In this document: positions 41,801 to 50,637 of the stretch, in pieces | How the letters are laid out: every line of letters starts with the position of its first letter | Numbering within the stretch: the stretch's first letter is position 1 | Source: Isotricha intestinalis | Taxonomy: Eukaryota > Ciliophora > Litostomatea > Vestibuliferida > Isotrichidae | Assembly (NCBI GenBank): GCA_023807065.1 | Contig: JAJJLU010003475.1 | Location: forward strand, 1 to 64,000 | DNA length: 64,000 bases | Direction: 5' to 3' | Made by a program: the position numbers and the translations under genes | The notes under the pieces: model-generated | What the model saw: the letters and a program-made list of their open reading frames with translations, nothing else | Database searches by the model: none | What the model was told of the DNA's origin: nothing

Positions 41801-41966
41801 TTGGAGATTATTTATTATTATTTTTTTTTTGGTTTGTACTGCAGTTTGTATTGGATTAGGAATTATGTTTTATTTTAAAAGTACTCAATATTTAAGAGTT
41901 GATTCTGTGAATCAAAATATTAATAATGAAGTTTTAATTCCTGAAAAATTTGATATTGATGCTTAA
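38844..41966 (+). CDS. Large two-TM surface/lysosomal protein, CD36/LIMP-2-like architecture
   Basis: A 1040-residue protein. One transmembrane helix at each end (WMIFFIILSVLFLLIAIFV at 6-24 and WRLFIIIFFLVCTAVCIGLG near 990-1010) encloses a long, N-glycosylation-rich loop with many Asn-x-Ser/Thr sites. Right after the first helix, IKLWAKFPGDLETQLNHTFQ, then FFDYSKVN, resembles the CD36 start (W-x-x-P-x2 followed by aromatic YxFxxxN). Cys clusters (CDNNDCGE, CNGSCSALYL, CDTDCNEK) probably form disulphides. CD36-family proteins are about 480-520 residues, so this would be twice the usual length. Short cytosolic tails are seen at both ends. The CD36 link is tentative. Confidence 0.55.
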   Translation: MKSKSWMIFFIILSVLFLLIAIFVPMILKAKKKQTSRNKSTPHSDNIKLWAKFPGDLETQLNHTFQFFDYSKVNISNDGIPLSNSKIILNELIDYNITNYDDKKDVIFFDSKKIYNILNESEYKNITSVSMGIFELLETLTNQPLYQRGINGIKYLIDKIIGNSESFTKKLFTVYSHDSLIYDEERLKKILFSKIKSEKVKDKLYSDENYGFKTIKGYYKWIIILGNDNLIQNSNWINEEFSLSKEEIYSIVGNDTFLHRYLNAFSNKIGNELKCDNNDCGEKLIFYQLNYRNVTRLIGIENLKDLMKILEPNFEINLSPEMDVYFNNIFSKSFQGNYNEYEINVNLLYSIFYGNYSIYSPSNAINLLNMNKTKNTFMAYEYYLLQEKQMYFITNYIFEFLPNEFRYIKFKESGKEYTIDENARAFTNFLQILVDNSYGKLIKYDNLLSILRALIIWAQLDQYKTQNICEEIFQRTLDDGKRVLKICSNKNLNFSSLEVLNSWLKPYKCALTGDFEQCDMTIFKEINKVVYFSEEDLKNLYNNDIFGKYILSTENIISKHYNCNGSCSALYLSKLQYTTCGVTNNPPDIIKDKKSESIKDWDPKSFENPVELKFYQKNCDTDCNEKSNGAVLSLYNTTKTILEPQNSEAYNNRVLIESIYTLYMNKITNSELGKKININNSERFFNSFKDMIKTQIFNDKIYQEYSNNSKIILGNEEEDKKYIEILSNGDYSEGFKPKLKSTTGFNFYLNLKESDYDEMTIETKQNDDTQILRRIVKMNGFPIFNVKKKEYDPLNNNYIEIGAPLFNSYDIEKGDVWFTDGYQFDSDLDNIYYYDELSSRILKFDYDDTKSYFSVDCKNYILNNNISLNLNENGDDNYNLKETLGLVSQRFNKPFIISNLNDENIKNKINIGDYKNENYICVDPLSNMVLESNINLVYSIYTKNLGNIFTLLKNNDFYPVLLYNRKYSVSINSYEKVFEGNASYYSWRLFIIIFFLVCTAVCIGLGIMFYFKSTQYLRVDSVNQNINNEVLIPEKFDIDA

Positions 41967-42218
41967 TTTAAATAATATATTATTATTATTAAAAATAGAC
42001 TTTTATAATATAAAATATCAATTAAATATAATTATTACTTGTGAGATACTTTAAAACTCTTTTTATTTATAATATTATATATTTTCATTATTATTTAAAT
42101 AAATGAATAAATACTTATATTTTTTTAATTATTTAATTTTATAATTTATTCCAAAAAAACATTTTTTAATAAAGCAAAACCTAACAATATAAAAATAAAG
42201 TAGATTAAAAAATAAAAA

Positions 42219-43772
42219 ATGGGAATTTATTTCTGTGATTGTTCAAACACAGAAAAAGGAGAAGAAGAAGAGAAAGAAAAAGATACATCATCAATAAATG
42301 AAATTCCCTTAAAAGAAATAAAATCAAAGCATTTATTATCAGAACAATCATTTAAAATAGATAAATCAATTATAATAGGAAAAGGCGATGGAGATATAAG
42401 AGAAAAATATAAAATAGGAAGAAAATTAGGAAAAGGTTCTTTTGGCGAAGTTTATCTTTCAACAGATAAAAAAACGAATAAAAAAGTCGCAATTAAAGTT
42501 CTTCCAAAAACTAAATCACATACAGAAAATATTAATTCTGAAATTGTTAATGAAATTGATATTTTAAAAACTTTAGAACATCAAAATATAGTAAAAATAT
42601 ATGAATTTTACGAAGGAAAAAATAATTTTTATATCGTAACTGAATATTGTAATGAAGGAAATTTAAAAAGAAAAATTACTCAAAATGAATTTCTTTCAGA
42701 AATTGAAACAGCATCAATAATGTTTCAATTATTTAGTGCAATTTCATATTGTAATACAAAAAATATAATGCATAGAGATTTAAAACTAGAAAATATTATG
42801 TTAAATGATAAAACTTTATTTGGACTTCCATTTATTAAAATTATAGATTTTGGAACTGCAAAAATTTATGAAAATGAATATGAAAATTTAGTCATTGGAA
42901 CTTTATTTTATATGGCTCCTGAAGTTTTTAATAAGAAATATACTGAAAAGTGTGATATGTGGTCTTTAGGAGTTATATTATATTATTTATTTACTAAAAA
43001 ATTTCCCTTTCAAGGTCCTACTAAACCTAAATTAATTCATTCTATTGAGAATTGTAATTATAATATTAATTTAGGTCCTTTAAAAAAAGCTTCTGATGAG
43101 TTAAAAGATTTAATTCATCAGTTATTTAAAAAAAATATTAATGAAAGAATTTCAGTTAATGAAGCTTTAAATCATTCTTGGTTTAAAAATTTAAAAATAA
43201 AAGAAAAATTATCTGAATTAACAACAGAACAAATAAATGAATGTTTAAATAATATAAAAAAATATAATCCTGATAAAGTAATTCAACAAGCATCAATAGC
43301 TTTTTTAATTCATAACTTTCCTCATATTGAAGGAATAAAAATTGCAAATTCATTATATTTAAAAATAGATCATAATAATAATGGAGTAATTGAAAAAAAT
43401 GAATTTATAAAAGAATTAACTAATTTATTCGAAGAACAAAATCAAAAAATTGATGAAAATTATATTTTAACTTTATTTGATAAAATCGATGCTGATCGTT
43501 CTGGTTATATTGAACATGAAGAATTTATTAGAGCTGCTGCTAATAAGAATGATTTGTTAAATGAAACTATTTTAAAAAATTGCTTTGAATATTTTGATAA
43601 AAATAAAAATGGAGAAATTACTGTTGATGAAATTAAAAAAACTTTTAAAAATTATAAAGAAAAAATAACAGAAGATGAATTCTATAATATTGTTAAAGAA
43701 TGTGATTTAGATAAAAATGGGGTTATTGATTTTAATGAATTTAAAATTGTTATTGAGAAAATTTTAATATAA
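42219..43772 (+). CDS. Calcium-dependent protein kinase (CDPK) with four EF-hands
   Basis: A 517-residue protein. The N-terminus MGIYFCDC has Gly2 for myristoylation and Cys6/Cys8 for palmitoylation, suggesting membrane targeting. The kinase domain (about 65-325) has LGKGSFGEVYLS, VAIKVL, MHRDLKLENIML, IIDFGTAK and GTLFYMAPEVF. A junction helix follows, then four EF-hand loops: DHNNNGVIEKNE, DADRSGYIEHEE, DKNKNGEITVDE and DLDKNGVIDFNE, all with canonical Asp/Gly/Glu positions. The order kinase-junction-EF1-4 is diagnostic for CDPKs, found in plants, apicomplexans and ciliates but not fungi or animals, so it is key evidence for the organism group. Activation by Ca2+ is expected. Confidence 0.95.
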   Translation: MGIYFCDCSNTEKGEEEEKEKDTSSINEIPLKEIKSKHLLSEQSFKIDKSIIIGKGDGDIREKYKIGRKLGKGSFGEVYLSTDKKTNKKVAIKVLPKTKSHTENINSEIVNEIDILKTLEHQNIVKIYEFYEGKNNFYIVTEYCNEGNLKRKITQNEFLSEIETASIMFQLFSAISYCNTKNIMHRDLKLENIMLNDKTLFGLPFIKIIDFGTAKIYENEYENLVIGTLFYMAPEVFNKKYTEKCDMWSLGVILYYLFTKKFPFQGPTKPKLIHSIENCNYNINLGPLKKASDELKDLIHQLFKKNINERISVNEALNHSWFKNLKIKEKLSELTTEQINECLNNIKKYNPDKVIQQASIAFLIHNFPHIEGIKIANSLYLKIDHNNNGVIEKNEFIKELTNLFEEQNQKIDENYILTLFDKIDADRSGYIEHEEFIRAAANKNDLLNETILKNCFEYFDKNKNGEITVDEIKKTFKNYKEKITEDEFYNIVKECDLDKNGVIDFNEFKIVIEKILI

Positions 43773-43920
43773 TGATAAGATGTTCAAAATAAAATATTAT
43801 TTTATTAGATATATTATTAATGTAATATTATTTAAAAATCAATTAAATAATATTTAAAAATATAATATAATTCAAAAATCTTAAGGTTTTATATTTTAAT
43901 CTAATTATTTTTAAGAAAAT

Positions 43921-44093
43921 ATGACTATAACAGATAAAAGTTTAAAAGATAATGATAAAAATATAAAGTATTAAGATAAAAGATTTATTGTCAACAGAAA
44001 CAATATTGAATTTACTAAAACATTTATTTTATTTCCGATTGATAAAGAAAATATAAATAATGAGTTAATATTGATATTGAATCTAATTAATTA
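43921..44093 (+). pseudogene. Short broken coding remnant
   Basis: From an ATG at 43921 the frame reads MTITDKSLKDNDKNIKY, a TAA, then DKRFIVNRNNIEFTKTFILF, PIDKENINNELILILNLIN and TAA. About 55 codons have only one internal stop, and the residues on both sides have the same composition as real genes. The family is unknown. It might be the 5' part of a lost gene. Confidence 0.35.
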
Positions 44094-44192
44094 ATATTTC
44101 TTTTTTAATTTAAACAATTATAAAAACATATTAAAAATTTAATATATTAACATAAAATATGATAAATCTTTAGATATTTATAATATAATATA

Positions 44193-44846
44193 TCAATGTC
44201 TCAACCAAGCATTCATTTGAGAAAGTTTATTTTTTAAATCTAATTCAAAATCAACATTTCTTGTATCTTTCCCAACTTGAAAAAGTATAAAATCTCCTCC
44301 TGTTAATAAACTTGCATGAATAAAATAATCTTCATAACAACAACTAATCTTTTTTGTTGTTCTAAAAAATTTAATATTATTAGCTTTAAATTTTATATAA
44401 AAATAATTAATTGAACATCTTATTGTATTTTGTTTATAAATTGAAATTATTCTTGTTTCTTCATCAAATGTTACAATTATTGTATATGGTATTAAAAGAA
44501 ATATTATTATTATTATTACAAATATTATTAATAATATTATAAAAAATAATCTACTCCTTTTACTTACACTTATTATTATTATTGATATTATTGCTAAAAA
44601 AGCAAAAAATAATAAACCAAAAAAAACCCATTTTCTTTGAAAAAATTCTAATTTTGTTAAATATAATATTTTATTTTGACTTTGGTAATTTATATTATTT
44701 TGTAAATTTATTCCTTCTTGATTAATATAATAATTATTATTATTCTTTAAATTTGGTTGCTGATTATTATTATTTTGAATAAAATCACTATTATTTTGTT
44801 GATATTCAATATTATTATTTTGTAATTGACGTTCAAAATTATTCAT
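44193..44846 (-). CDS. Small two-TM protein, N-terminal Asn/Gln-rich
   Basis: A 217-residue protein. Residues 1-60 are N/Q-rich and disordered. Two adjacent hydrophobic helices (VFFGLLFFAFLAIISIIIIS and LFFIILLIIFVIIIIIFLLI) span about 73-118 with a short KRSR turn between, an ER-hairpin-like shape. The C-terminal 95 residues are beta-rich (YTIIVTFDEETRIISIYKQN, then CCYEDYFIHASLLTGGDFIL), resembling a PH-like sheet, and end in a helix (LDLKNKLSQMNAWLRH). Both termini are probably cytosolic. It is not recognised. The stop is TGA. It is divergent from the second DUF229 copy, 81 bp apart. Confidence 0.6.
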   Translation of the reverse strand: MNNFERQLQNNNIEYQQNNSDFIQNNNNQQPNLKNNNNYYINQEGINLQNNINYQSQNKILYLTKLEFFQRKWVFFGLLFFAFLAIISIIIISVSKRSRLFFIILLIIFVIIIIIFLLIPYTIIVTFDEETRIISIYKQNTIRCSINYFYIKFKANNIKFFRTTKKISCCYEDYFIHASLLTGGDFILFQVGKDTRNVDFELDLKNKLSQMNAWLRH

Positions 44847-44927
44847 TTATTTATAAATTATAAAAATAATTAAAATAATATTACGTAATTATTAAATCAA
44901 TAAAGAATTTAAATTTCCATTTAAATA

Positions 44928-46892
44928 ATGTATAATATCTACTTAATAACTTTAGAACAGAAATTACGAAAAATAAAAATAACTCCATATACAAAGCATT
45001 TAATAAATTTCAATAGTTTTATATTATTTGCTTTTTCCTTAGCATTTTATATAAAAAGTTTACAAGGATGTTCATATGCTTTTTATCGATGTTTATGGGG
45101 AAAAGGATATGCTTTTTTTGAATCAAAAAAAGACGAATGTGTTTTTGCTTCTTTAGCAGCAACTTCTTTATTTTTTTGTGCTATTCACAAATATATAACA
45201 AGAACAATATTAATTCCAATAATAACTATTTATCCTATTATGTTTTATTTCAATCAAGGAAATGATTTACGAAAACATGGAAATTATAATACTTTTGTTT
45301 TTTGTTTAACATTTATAATTTTATATTCTTTTTTAGAATATTCATACTGGGTTTTTAATACATGTACAAAAGGACAATTTAAAAAAGGTTTTATATTAGC
45401 ATCAATAGTATTATTACCATTTATATATTTTATTATTGTTTCTTTATATTCTTGTAGGACTTGGACTCAAGGTTTAAGTGGTGTTAGAATTGATAATTCA
45501 AAACAATATAATTCTTGTAAAATTAGAGAACCTAAATTTTGCACAATTGAAACTTTAGATAATATATTTGATTTAAGTAAGTATTTAATTAAAACTTGTA
45601 AAAATACAAGGAATAAAAAAGAATTTTTATTACCTTATTTAAAAGGAAGAGAAAATTTTACTAATTATGCATATCCTGATACTTCAAAATATACTTTTAG
45701 ACATCAATCTTTTTTAGGTTCTTTTCATTCATTAGTTCTTGAAGGAATTTATAATGCTGATGATCCCGGAAAAAAAATTCCAGAAGTAATAGTTTCATAT
45801 GATAAAGATGGATTAGGGGAAATATCAATGAAAATAACACCAAATGAAACATTAATAAAAGAAAGAAGAGAAATATCTAAGAAAAATAAAGTAAAATTTG
45901 AGAATGTATTAATAATATATATCGATGCAATTTCAAGGAATCATTTTCTTAGAAAATTGAAAAAAACATCTAAAGTAATAAATGAATATATAATAGATAA
46001 TAAGAATAAAAAACCAAAATATAATTCATTTCAATTTATGAAATACTCTAATTTTAGAGGAAGTACATTTGAAAATGTAAAGCCAATGTTATATGGAGTT
46101 CCAGGAACAGCAGATGGAGGAATATTATTAACTAAATATTATAAAGAAAAAGGTTTTATAACAATGGCATCTGATAATTTATGTTCAAGAGAAGTATTTG
46201 ATATTCAAGAATATTGTACAACAAATATGCATTATGAAGCATCAGATCATGAAAATTTTGCTTTATTTTGTGATATTAATTATTCTACTTTAAGTAGTAG
46301 ATTTGGTCAATTTCATGGTCAATATTCTCTTTTAAGAAGATGTTTATATGGAAGAGATACTTTCGAATATGTTTATGATTATGCTGATTTGTTTTGGGAT
46401 GCTTATCCTAATGAAAGAAAATTTGCTAGAATCAGTTTTATTGATGCTCATGAAGGTACTTTAGAAGTTATTAAATATATGGATAATTATTTAGAAAAGT
46501 TTCTTAAAAATTTTATTCATTTTAAAATGAATGATAATACTGCACTCTTTATTGTCAGTGATCATGGAGAAAATATGGTTAGTTTACATCATTATTTAAA
46601 AGGAAGTGAATTCAAATATGAAACTACTTTAGGAACTTTCTTTTTAATTTTACCTGAAAATAATAAACTTTACAATTATAATGTTGATAATATTAGAATT
46701 AATCAACAAAGATTTATTACTCCTTATGATATTCATGATACTTTAATTAATATTCTTTTTGATGAATGTGATTATTATTCTGGAAGTGGCCAAACTTTAT
46801 TTCAAAAAGTTGATGGTTTAAAAAGAAGTTGTGCAAATTATCCTAAAGATTTTGATAATATGGAAAGATATTGTAGTTGTATAAGTCATTAA
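44928..46892 (+). CDS. DUF229 / alkaline-phosphatase-superfamily membrane protein (copy 2)
   Basis: A 654-residue paralogue of the protein at 26499-28529, colinear over the whole length. Shared blocks include KSLQGCSYAFYRC (copy 1 KSLGGCSGATYEC), CKIREPKFCTIETLDNIFDL, VLIIYIDAISRNHF, FMKYSNFRGSTFENVKPM, FARISFIDAHEGTLEVIKY, FIVSDHGENM, FITPYDIHDTLIN and a final C-x-NY-x3-DFDNMERYCSCI. It has about five N-terminal helices. Copy 1 has GTTQEN where this has GSTFEN, so the putative Thr nucleophile is kept. No sulfatase CxPSR is present. Its 3' end is only 16 bp from the convergent WD40 gene. The two copies are 16 kb apart and in the same orientation. Confidence 0.8.
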   Translation: MYNIYLITLEQKLRKIKITPYTKHLINFNSFILFAFSLAFYIKSLQGCSYAFYRCLWGKGYAFFESKKDECVFASLAATSLFFCAIHKYITRTILIPIITIYPIMFYFNQGNDLRKHGNYNTFVFCLTFIILYSFLEYSYWVFNTCTKGQFKKGFILASIVLLPFIYFIIVSLYSCRTWTQGLSGVRIDNSKQYNSCKIREPKFCTIETLDNIFDLSKYLIKTCKNTRNKKEFLLPYLKGRENFTNYAYPDTSKYTFRHQSFLGSFHSLVLEGIYNADDPGKKIPEVIVSYDKDGLGEISMKITPNETLIKERREISKKNKVKFENVLIIYIDAISRNHFLRKLKKTSKVINEYIIDNKNKKPKYNSFQFMKYSNFRGSTFENVKPMLYGVPGTADGGILLTKYYKEKGFITMASDNLCSREVFDIQEYCTTNMHYEASDHENFALFCDINYSTLSSRFGQFHGQYSLLRRCLYGRDTFEYVYDYADLFWDAYPNERKFARISFIDAHEGTLEVIKYMDNYLEKFLKNFIHFKMNDNTALFIVSDHGENMVSLHHYLKGSEFKYETTLGTFFLILPENNKLYNYNVDNIRINQQRFITPYDIHDTLINILFDECDYYSGSGQTLFQKVDGLKRSCANYPKDFDNMERYCSCISH

Positions 46893-46908
46893 AAAAAAGT
46901 ATTTAAAT

Positions 46909-48282
46909 TTATCCTTTAATTTTATTTCTATAATTAATATACCAAATATTTATTACACTATCTTCTGAAAAACTTGCAATTAATTTATTATCTAATTGAA
47001 CAATTCCAATAACTCTATTCTTATGTGAATTTTGAATAGAATATATTAATTTATAAGTAATATTTTCATATATATTCATTGTAGCTCTATTTCCAGCAGC
47101 AATAATAAGATTTAAAGATTTTAAATAGGTAATTCCCCAAATAATTTCATTAGAAAATTGAATAATTGTTTCTTGATTAAAATTATTATTTGAAATATCT
47201 TCAACATACATACAACCTTTCAATGAATCTGCAACTATAAATTTTTCATCATTAATAAAACAATATGAATAAGAATACATACATTTAATTAAATTAGTAT
47301 AATTTATAATAGTATAATTATTTAAATCAATTAAATAAATTCCATTATAACTTCCATTGATTAAAATTTTTTTCTTTTCATTAACTTTAACAAAAGTTAA
47401 GGTACAATTTAATTGAATTTTTGTTATTAATTTATAATATTTATTATAATTTTTCTCATAAAAATTAATATAATGATCTAAAGAACAAGAAACTAAATTT
47501 TGGTAATGATTATATAATTTTAAACAAAAAATTTTTCCATCATGAGGATTTTCAATTCCATTAAATTCCTCCTCAAAAGAATCTCCTATTAACTTCCAAA
47601 ATTTAATATGCTTTGATGCTGTTATAAAATTTTCTTCATCTTTAATTAAAACATATGAAATTCCATCTTCATTTATTTCTTTAATTTTTATCTGTTGAAT
47701 TATATTAAATTCTGTATTACATATTATAATATCATTTTGAGATGTTACTGCTATTATATTTCCTGAAGGGAAAACATCTAAACTTTGAATAATTCCTGAA
47801 TTAATATTTAATGAATGAATTGGAGTAATTATATTCATTTCTGATAGAAATGTTTCATCGATATTATATTTTTTTTTTTTTTCTTTTTTTTTTATATTCT
47901 TTTTTTCTTCTTTTCTTATTTCTTGTGGAATTAATGATCTACTTCTAATACTCTTATCCTTTTTTAATGGCAAATTATAATTATGTAAATTTTTCTTTTC
48001 TTTTTCTTTTTCTTTTTCATTTTCTTTTTCTATTTCTTTTTCTATTTCTTTTTTGTTAAAGTTAAATTCTAAAAGAATTTTATTATTATCTCTAAAATGA
48101 ATTATTGCTCTATGACATAAGGGATTGTCATTAAAAATATTTTTATTTTCTTTTTTTTTTGATTCTTCTATTACTACTTTATTTCTTATATTCATCATAT
48201 CATTTTTTTTTTTTGGAAAAATTATTTGGCTTGATCTAAAGTTTATAGGCTTTCTTATATATATATTTTTTTTAGAATCCAT
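46909..48282 (-). CDS. WD40-like beta-propeller protein
   Basis: A 457-residue protein. The basic N-terminus (1-150) has a K/E-rich run. Residues 155-457 form degenerate WD-type repeats: GIIQSLDVFPSGNIIAVTSQ, DEENFITASKHIKFWKLIG, HDGKIFCLKLYNHYQNLVSC, SLDHYINFYEK, NLIIAAGNRATMNIYEN and SHKNRVIGIVQLDNKLIASF followed by SEDSVINIWYI. Few repeats keep the canonical GH...WD pair, so it is a diverged propeller. The role is probably scaffolding; the partner is unknown. The stop is TAA. Confidence 0.75.
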   Translation of the reverse strand: MDSKKNIYIRKPINFRSSQIIFPKKKNDMMNIRNKVVIEESKKKENKNIFNDNPLCHRAIIHFRDNNKILLEFNFNKKEIEKEIEKENEKEKEKEKKNLHNYNLPLKKDKSIRSRSLIPQEIRKEEKKNIKKKEKKKKYNIDETFLSEMNIITPIHSLNINSGIIQSLDVFPSGNIIAVTSQNDIIICNTEFNIIQQIKIKEINEDGISYVLIKDEENFITASKHIKFWKLIGDSFEEEFNGIENPHDGKIFCLKLYNHYQNLVSCSLDHYINFYEKNYNKYYKLITKIQLNCTLTFVKVNEKKKILINGSYNGIYLIDLNNYTIINYTNLIKCMYSYSYCFINDEKFIVADSLKGCMYVEDISNNNFNQETIIQFSNEIIWGITYLKSLNLIIAAGNRATMNIYENITYKLIYSIQNSHKNRVIGIVQLDNKLIASFSEDSVINIWYINYRNKIKG

Positions 48283-48500
48283 TTTTTATCTATAAATTTA
48301 TTTTAAAAGTTAATTATATACGTTTAAATAATAAAAATTACTTTTAAATGAGTTTATTATTTATATTTATAATTTTATATCTTTATAAATGAATGAATGA
48401 CTTAAATAAAAAATATAATTTTTAATTAAATTTCTTAATTTATATTACTAACTAATCTAATATTTCAAAAATAAAAATTAATTAAAACTATTAATACTAT

Positions 48501-50450
48501 TTAAATTCCTTTAAAATTAACCCCATTAAATAATTCTTTGGGTTTAATTTCTCCTCTTTGAATTTTTAAAATATGTTTAATTAAATCATAATTAATTTCT
48601 TCAGTAAGAATAGAATCATGATTATATTTAGGATGATTTAAAACAAAATTTCTAACATATTTAGCATCAGTCCATAATTCTCCTTTAGCTTTTCTAGAAA
48701 TAAAATCTAAGTATTTATCAAGAATATCACTTTTAAATAATTGATGACATCCTTCTTTAGCATATTTAATTAACCCAGGATAATTATAAGAAGGACATCC
48801 ATTAATAATTTCATTAATAGTTAATTCTTTAATATTTTCTTGATCTTCTTCATAAGTTATTTTTTCTCTTTCTTCTTCACTAACAGACTGAATTTTAAAA
48901 CAATCATATCCAAAACCTTTATTTTGGTTTAAAGAATTAATCCTCCAAAAAAACTTTTGATTATTAATAGCATCTCTTTGAAAAGCTCTTTCAAAGTTAA
49001 TATCAGTTTTAGAGATTGGAATAATAAAATTACAATCATAATTAAAAATAATACAATAAATAGATAAAATAAAAGCAACCATTGAAGTATTTTCAAAAGG
49101 AGTTATTTGAATATCACAAGGTCTTACTTCTATTTTAAATGAAGTATCTCCATCAGAAGGTCTTGGTAGTTTAAATCTTAAAGAATTCCAATTTGTAGAA
49201 TTTATATTTTCAAAATGAGTATTATCATTATCATCATTTAAATTAACTTTTTCACTAAAAATAACTAAAGGATCTCTAACTAATAAATTTGCGAAATGCA
49301 TTGATAACTTTTTACTTAAACCACCTTTGATTAATTCATTATAATAACTTTCATTAATTGGAAATTTTTTATAATCATTATTAAAATCATGAGAAAATTT
49401 AGTATCAGAAATATAAGAATAAACATGACTATATCTTGATTTATAAATAAATTTATCACTATTAATATTTCTTTCATCATCATTTCTATCATCAACACTT
49501 TGACTAATAACACTCCATCGATTATCATAATTAGATATTTTTCCTTTGTAAAAAGGAGAACAAGATGATAAAGCTAAAAAAATAGAAGTGAAAGGAATTA
49601 ATTGATCATATAAATGAGAAGCACTTTTTAAACAACAAGCACCTAATGTCATTTGAAGACATGAATTTCCCATTCCAAATCCCATCGCATCCATATATAT
49701 AAAATTAGGGAATGGTTCTTCTTTTGATGCTGTTAAATTAGTATTAATATCTTTAAATATTGGAATTTTTATTTCTACTTTTTTACCTCGACGTAATCTT
49801 ATATTTCGAGTTAAACATCCAAAACGAGGATGACGATTTATTATCATGTCTTTTAAAAATTGTGATTTACTATAAGGGTTGTTATTTATATCCTTTTTTT
49901 CTTCTTTTTCTTCTTTTACTTCTTTTTCTTCTTTTTCTTCTTTTTTTATATTTTGGGAATTTTCCTCTTTTTCTTCATTTAATCCTTTATAATAATCATC
50001 TTCTGAAAAGTAATCAAAACAAGAAATCATTGGGAAAGAAGCAAAAGATAATATTCCTTCATTTCCAAAAGTATTTTCAAGTTCTTTATATACTTTATTT
50101 ATTGATTCTTCTAAATGAGAAATATCAAATATATCTAAAGGTTTAATTGGTAGTGCTTCAATCATCCATCCTCCATATTCATGTGCTATTATTGTATCTT
50201 TTAATATTAATTTTGTACCATAATTATTGATATCATTTTGTGCAGTAATGTCTAATAATACTTTTTTATTTGAATCATCTACTTTTATTTTATGAAATTC
50301 AAATTCTGTACCAAAAAGTGGTTTTCTACAAATTTTCTCGTTTTTGATTGTTTGAATTGTGTATTTGATAAATCCTCTTTTTATTATTTCATGAAATTGC
50401 TTTGATTCATTAAATTCTAAAGCCCTACCAAATATCTTTAAAAAACCCAT
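48501..50450 (-). CDS. GCLC: Glutamate-cysteine ligase catalytic subunit
   Basis: A 649-residue protein that makes gamma-glutamylcysteine, the first and rate-limiting step of glutathione synthesis. Matches to the eukaryotic GCS family run the whole length: MGFLKIFGRALEF start, FGTEFEFHKIKVD (metal/Glu site), HEYGGWMIEALP, ILSFASFPMISC, NRHPRFGCLTRNIRLRRGKK, FIYMDAMGFGMGNSCLQMTL, LSSCSPFYKGKISNYDNRWS, VISQSVDDRNDDERN, SKSRYSHVYSYI (here YKSRYSHVYSYI), ENINSTNWNSLRFKLP and EVRPCDIQITPFENT. Length matches animal and fungal enzymes (about 640). An acidic insert near 160-190 (K/E repeats) is specific to this copy. No modifier subunit is seen in the window. Confidence 0.97.
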   Translation of the reverse strand: MGFLKIFGRALEFNESKQFHEIIKRGFIKYTIQTIKNEKICRKPLFGTEFEFHKIKVDDSNKKVLLDITAQNDINNYGTKLILKDTIIAHEYGGWMIEALPIKPLDIFDISHLEESINKVYKELENTFGNEGILSFASFPMISCFDYFSEDDYYKGLNEEKEENSQNIKKEEKEEKEVKEEKEEKKDINNNPYSKSQFLKDMIINRHPRFGCLTRNIRLRRGKKVEIKIPIFKDINTNLTASKEEPFPNFIYMDAMGFGMGNSCLQMTLGACCLKSASHLYDQLIPFTSIFLALSSCSPFYKGKISNYDNRWSVISQSVDDRNDDERNINSDKFIYKSRYSHVYSYISDTKFSHDFNNDYKKFPINESYYNELIKGGLSKKLSMHFANLLVRDPLVIFSEKVNLNDDNDNTHFENINSTNWNSLRFKLPRPSDGDTSFKIEVRPCDIQITPFENTSMVAFILSIYCIIFNYDCNFIIPISKTDINFERAFQRDAINNQKFFWRINSLNQNKGFGYDCFKIQSVSEEEREKITYEEDQENIKELTINEIINGCPSYNYPGLIKYAKEGCHQLFKSDILDKYLDFISRKAKGELWTDAKYVRNFVLNHPKYNHDSILTEEINYDLIKHILKIQRGEIKPKELFNGVNFKGI

Positions 50451-50637
50451 TCTTTAGTTATTTTAAATAATTACAGAATAATTAACTCAATTAAAAATTG
50501 AATAAATAATTAAAATTAAATATACTTAAAAAACTGTAAATTATATAACTCATTTTAAATAATAATTTTCTCTGTTATTTCTTTATTTTTATTTTTAAAT
50601 AAATAATTAATTAATATTTAATCTTTTAATTAAAATA

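Noticed and set aside
49760..50146. 128-codon plus-strand frame
   Set aside because: Antisense to the well-supported glutamate-cysteine ligase gene; composition is F/L-rich and without motifs.
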